Positions 61,700 to 64,000 of a stretch of DNA of 64,000 nt are shown piece after piece (positions within the stretch are counted from its first letter, which is position 1; the number at the start of each line of letters is the position of its first letter). Made by a program: the position numbers and the translations under genes. The notes beneath the pieces are model-generated. The model did no database searches. It saw only the letters and a list, made by a program, of their open reading frames with translations, and had not been told where the DNA came from. Origin of the DNA: Chlorobiota bacterium (GTDB taxonomy: Bacteria > Bacteroidota > Ignavibacteria > OLB7); contig JAEUSP010000055.1 of NCBI GenBank assembly GCA_016788565.1, positions 85,914 through 149,913 on the forward strand, written 5' to 3'.

Positions 61700-62131
61700 A
61701 CGTGAGTGAGTGAGAACGTGCGTGAAGAGTGATTTTTCGGGGCGCAATGTAGAGAAGTGAGGCGGGGTGTGCAAGAAGGGAGGCGGGAGGCGACATTCGG
61801 CATTTTCCTCACTGATGGATTGTGGTCGGTGGTCGGTGGTCGGTGGTCAGTGGTCAGTTGCAAGAATCAATTCGGCATTCAGCATTCCTTTACAGCATCT
61901 CACCGCTAATCCAGCCCTCCGCTCATGCTGAGCTCCGTCGAAGTATGAGTGGAGCCACCGAATCCCCCCCCCTACTTCTCTCACTCGTCCCTTTCGGCAT
62001 TCGGCATTCGGCATTCGACATTCGACATTCGGCATTCGGCATTCGACATTCCCCATTGCCCTCTCCCCCCATTTCAGTAACGTTGTGGCGTTCGCGATTT
62101 GCCAATCATCATCAACATTCTTCATACCGCC
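61700..62131. repeat. Repeat-rich intergenic island, no gene
   Basis: 61823-61857: ggtcggt/ggtcagt tandem. 61918-61961: 44-bp repeat copy C (a few mismatches to copies A and B). 61993-62051: attcggc/attcgac tandem, about eight units of 7 bp. All three are of the short dispersed kind. Confidence 0.8.
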
Positions 62132-62488
62132 ATGAACCTTGACTCGCCGCTGTTCCAACAAGATTGCATCCCTTGCAAAGGGGGCGTTCCTCCGCTGACT
62201 GGGGATGATTTGAAACTGATCCATGAACGGCTTGGTGGCGATTGGGAAGTCGTGAATCAGCACCACTTGCGGAAGGAGTTCACCTTCCCCGATTTTGCCG
62301 AAGCGTTGGCGTTCACCAACGGCGTTGGCGCGCTTGCCGAGCAGCAAGGCCACCACCCCGACATCCACCTTGCGTGGGGCCGCGTGGTGGTCACCATCTG
62401 GACCCACAAAATTGATGGGCTGGTGGAAAGCGATTTTATCCTTGCAGCAAAGATTGACCGGATGGTAGCTGAACAACAGGCAGAGTGA
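62132..62488 (+). CDS. phhB: 4a-hydroxytetrahydrobiopterin dehydratase (pterin carbinolamine dehydratase)
   Basis: 118 aa from ATG 62132. CIPCKGGVPPLTG, then the signature GALAEQQGHHPDIHLAWGRVVVTIWTH, where the HHPDI motif carries the active-site histidines. It dehydrates the 4a-carbinolamine of tetrahydrobiopterin after aromatic amino-acid hydroxylation. No hydroxylase is adjacent. Confidence 0.93.
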   Translation: MNLDSPLFQQDCIPCKGGVPPLTGDDLKLIHERLGGDWEVVNQHHLRKEFTFPDFAEALAFTNGVGALAEQQGHHPDIHLAWGRVVVTIWTHKIDGLVESDFILAAKIDRMVAEQQAE

Positions 62489-62549
62489 AACGCCGTCCGA
62501 CAACTCACTCTCATTCAATCTCTCACTCACACTTGCTATCTCTCTCCCT

Positions 62550-63251
62550 ATGAGCCTTATCAAATCCAAACAGCGCGTTGCCGACCATGGTGAGGTGTTC
62601 ACGCCACCCTGGATGGTCCAAGCGATGCTGGACTTGGTGAAGCAGGAAACCGAACGCATTGACTCCCGATTTCTGGAGCCCGCTTGCGGCAGCGGCAACT
62701 TCCTTGTGGAGGTTCTGCGGCGCAAACTTGCTGCCGTTGAACTCAAATTTGGGAAGTCCGAATTTGAGCGGCAGCAGTACGCGCTGCTTGGATTGATGTG
62801 CACCTACGGCATTGAACTGCTGGCCGATAACATCGCCGAATGCCGCGCAAATATGCTGGAGATATTCGCCGATTATCTGAGCCTTGACCACTCCGACGAC
62901 CTTTACCACGCCGCCGCCTACGTGCTTTCGCAAAACCTGATCCACGGCGACGCGCTGACCATGCGCACCAACGATAACCAGCCGATCATCTTCCCGGAAT
63001 GGGGCTATCTGGGGAAAGGGAAATTTCAGCGGCGCGACTTCCAATTTTCTATCCTTGCCCAAACCTCCGCCTTCGGCACGGAAGGAACGCTGTTCGCGCA
63101 TCTTGGCAAGCACGAAATTTTTACGCCAACAACAACCTACCCACCAATGACGGTACGCCAGATTGCAGCCCAGCTTGCACCCACCTTGCCCTCTCATAAC
63201 AATCCTGCCAATCCTGAAAATCCTAAAAATCCTGATCCAGACAAGAAATGA
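62550..63251 (+). CDS. N6-adenine methylase-like protein A of an R-M-like locus
   Basis: 233 aa. QRVADHGEVFTPPWMVQAML then motif I FLEPACGSGNFLVEVLRR (residues ~45-62), and later LIHGDALTMRTNDNQPI. A catalytic NPPY/NPPF motif IV is not present anywhere in the ORF, so it may be a non-catalytic or complementing half. The C-terminus is encoded by the aatcctg repeat (NPANPENPKNPDPDKK). Its stop overlaps the start of the DUF1016 remnant by 4 bases (ATGA). Confidence 0.78.
   Translation: MSLIKSKQRVADHGEVFTPPWMVQAMLDLVKQETERIDSRFLEPACGSGNFLVEVLRRKLAAVELKFGKSEFERQQYALLGLMCTYGIELLADNIAECRANMLEIFADYLSLDHSDDLYHAAAYVLSQNLIHGDALTMRTNDNQPIIFPEWGYLGKGKFQRRDFQFSILAQTSAFGTEGTLFAHLGKHEIFTPTTTYPPMTVRQIAAQLAPTLPSHNNPANPENPKNPDPDKK
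63201..63243 (+). repeat. 43-bp direct repeat, copy 1 (aatcctg-rich)
   Basis: aatcctg units spaced 9 bp apart. Identical to 63500-63542. It forms the last codons of protein A and ends 5 bases before the DUF1016 start. Confidence 0.92.
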
Positions 63252-63448
63252 CCTCCAAACCTCCCGCCCTCCCCTCACTGCTCCACGATGTCCGCGCCAT
63301 CCTGCGCGATGCCCGGCGGAAAACCTACGCCGCCGCCAATGCCGCCATGGTTGGCCTACTGGCAGTCGCGCCCGGCAGTGTGTCCGATGATTTTCCAGGA
63401 ACCCGCGAGATCGCTTCGTCGAAGACTCCTCGCGATGACGGTGCGTGA
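63248..63448 (+). pseudogene. DUF1016 (YhcG-like) nuclease, truncated by repeat insertion
   Basis: Starts MTSKPPALPSLLHDVRAILR then DARRKTYAAANAAMVGL, an N-terminal DUF1016 helix bundle (compare ILDxARRxxxRxVNxxMVxxYW in YhcG-type PDDEXK nucleases). From about 63359 the frame enters a dispersed repeat (VAPGSVSDDFPGTREIASS) and stops at 63448. The DUF1016 catalytic C-terminal domain is missing. Only about 36 residues of the original protein remain. Confidence 0.75.
63359..63440 (-). repeat. Dispersed repeat, copy 2, inside the DUF1016 gene
   Basis: 63401-63440 is the exact reverse complement of 30036-30075 over 40 bases. It marks the point where the DUF1016 reading frame is lost. Confidence 0.88.
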
Positions 63449-63474
63449 GTTTAGGAGAACGATCCCTTGATTCT

Positions 63475-63499
63475 CGCAAACCAATTTGCTCCGAGTATA
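63475..63499 (-). mobile_element. One end of the 52-kb MITE-like element
   Basis: 24 of 25 bases match the complement of the left end at 52006-52030. It abuts the 43-bp repeat at 63500. Confidence 0.6.
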
Positions 63500-63542
63500 A
63501 ATCCTGCCAATCCTGAAAATCCTAAAAATCCTGATCCAGACA
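63500..63542 (+). repeat. 43-bp direct repeat, copy 2
   Basis: Identical to 63201-63243 and ends on the A of the next gene's ATG. The pair brackets the DUF1016 remnant. Confidence 0.92.
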
Positions 63543-64000
63543 TGAACAACCAAGTCCGTTTCGCACTGCATGGCCGCAACCCCGATGTCCTGACCTGCAT
63601 TGCCAACCTCTCCAACGACGAAGTCTTCACCCCGCCACAGCTTGCCAACCAGATGCTGGACACCCTTGCCCAGGCCTGGGCCGCCAGCAACAACGGCGCG
63701 AATATCTGGGCCGATAGCTCGGTCACCTTCCTGGACCCCTGCACCAAATCGGGGGTGTTCCTGCGCGAAATCACCAGCCGGCTGAACCACGGCCTGGCCA
63801 ACCAATTCCCCAATCTTCAGGAGCGGATTAACCACATCCTTACCAAGCAGGTGTTCGGCATCGGCATCACCTACCTTACCAGCTTGCTTGCCCGCCGAAG
63901 CCTGTACTGCTCCAAACACGCCAACAGCAAACACTCCATTGCCGGCACCTTCGCCAACGATTCTGGCAATATCTGGTTCCAGCGGTTGGAGCATACGTGG
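63542..64000 (+). CDS. Eco57I-like N6-adenine methylase of the R-M-like locus (partial, runs off the end)
   Basis: First 153 residues, open at base 64000. VLTCIANLSNDEVFTPPQLA and motif I LDPCTKSGVFLREITSRL are followed by ILTKQVFGIGITYLTSLLARRSLYCSKHANSKHSI. This matches proteins annotated as 'Eco57I restriction-modification methylase domain-containing'. The catalytic NPPY motif is expected beyond the window. ATG at 63542 is the first base after the repeat. Confidence 0.8.
   Translation, partial: MNNQVRFALHGRNPDVLTCIANLSNDEVFTPPQLANQMLDTLAQAWAASNNGANIWADSSVTFLDPCTKSGVFLREITSRLNHGLANQFPNLQERINHILTKQVFGIGITYLTSLLARRSLYCSKHANSKHSIAGTFANDSGNIWFQRLEHTW

Noticed and set aside
61993..62051. Tandem attcggc repeat considered as a CRISPR array
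   Set aside because: Unit is 7 bp with no unique spacers.
62523..63479. 318-codon open frame on the minus strand across the methylase region
   Set aside because: Made partly by translated repeats (IFRIFRIGRI, RHREESSTKRSR), antisense to the methylase gene.

Overview
The window looks like chromosomal DNA of a Gram-negative member of the Bacteroidota/Chlorobiota (FCB) group, most plausibly a Kapabacteria- or Ignavibacteria-like lineage. That placement is inferred from three things: a fused lpxC-fabZ gene inside a bamA-ompH-ompH-lpxD-lpxC/fabZ-lpxA operon; at least eight secreted or envelope proteins ending in a type IX secretion (T9SS) type-A sorting domain; and a split N6-methyltransferase locus. 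No rRNA, CRISPR array, transposase or phage gene was recognised. The only RNA gene seen is tRNA-Leu(UAA).

Left part (1-25 kb). This is mostly housekeeping: the C-terminal end of a sigma-54 activator, murI coupled to a tetraheme cytochrome, ribosomal protein S1 (with an unusual RGG-rich tail), tRNA-Leu with a strong terminator, and a DUF1800/DUF1501 secretion pair. The envelope operon uppS-bamA-skp/ompH(x2)-lpxD-lpxC/fabZ-lpxA follows. Next come a small HD alarmone-hydrolase-like protein coupled to an acyl-CoA ligase; a meaB-VOC-FAD oxidase-MOSC series; and an ECF sigma factor, a SnoaL-like protein and a large NTPase with a C-terminal sigma-4-like helix-turn-helix.

Middle part (25-52 kb). This part is accessory and secretion-heavy. 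A DUF4331-TPR lipoprotein-DUF6702-HupE cluster is followed by a 1524-aa YCF48/choice-of-anchor-D protein coupled to an OmpA-like protein. A tandem duplication then carries FG-GAP proteins, each preceded by a conserved 28-codon leader ORF whose stop overlaps the FG-GAP start. The small secreted gene that follows each FG-GAP gene is truncated in copy 1 and frameshifted in copy 2. After that come a DHH phosphoesterase, threonine aldolase flanked by an inverted 44-bp repeat, a 1312-aa IgGFc-binding-like/anchor-D protein, and an ECF sigma factor coupled to a membrane-anchored protein that itself ends in a T9SS-type domain, followed by a DUF1573 protein.

Right part (52-64 kb). A degenerate GH5-like secreted protein, a DAO-type oxidoreductase, an orphan MalG-type permease, and a tightly coupled holB-ricT-TIGR04282-nadD-malG string lie here. 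An island of dispersed short repeats precedes phhB. At the edge is a restriction-modification-like locus: methylase-like protein A, a DUF1016 (YhcG-like) nuclease gene broken by a dispersed repeat, and an Eco57I-like methylase that runs off the end. The DUF1016 remnant is bounded by 43-bp perfect direct repeats.

Several families of short dispersed repeats sit between genes, and one family has clearly landed inside the DUF1016 gene. All family assignments are from reading the sequence; no database search was run.
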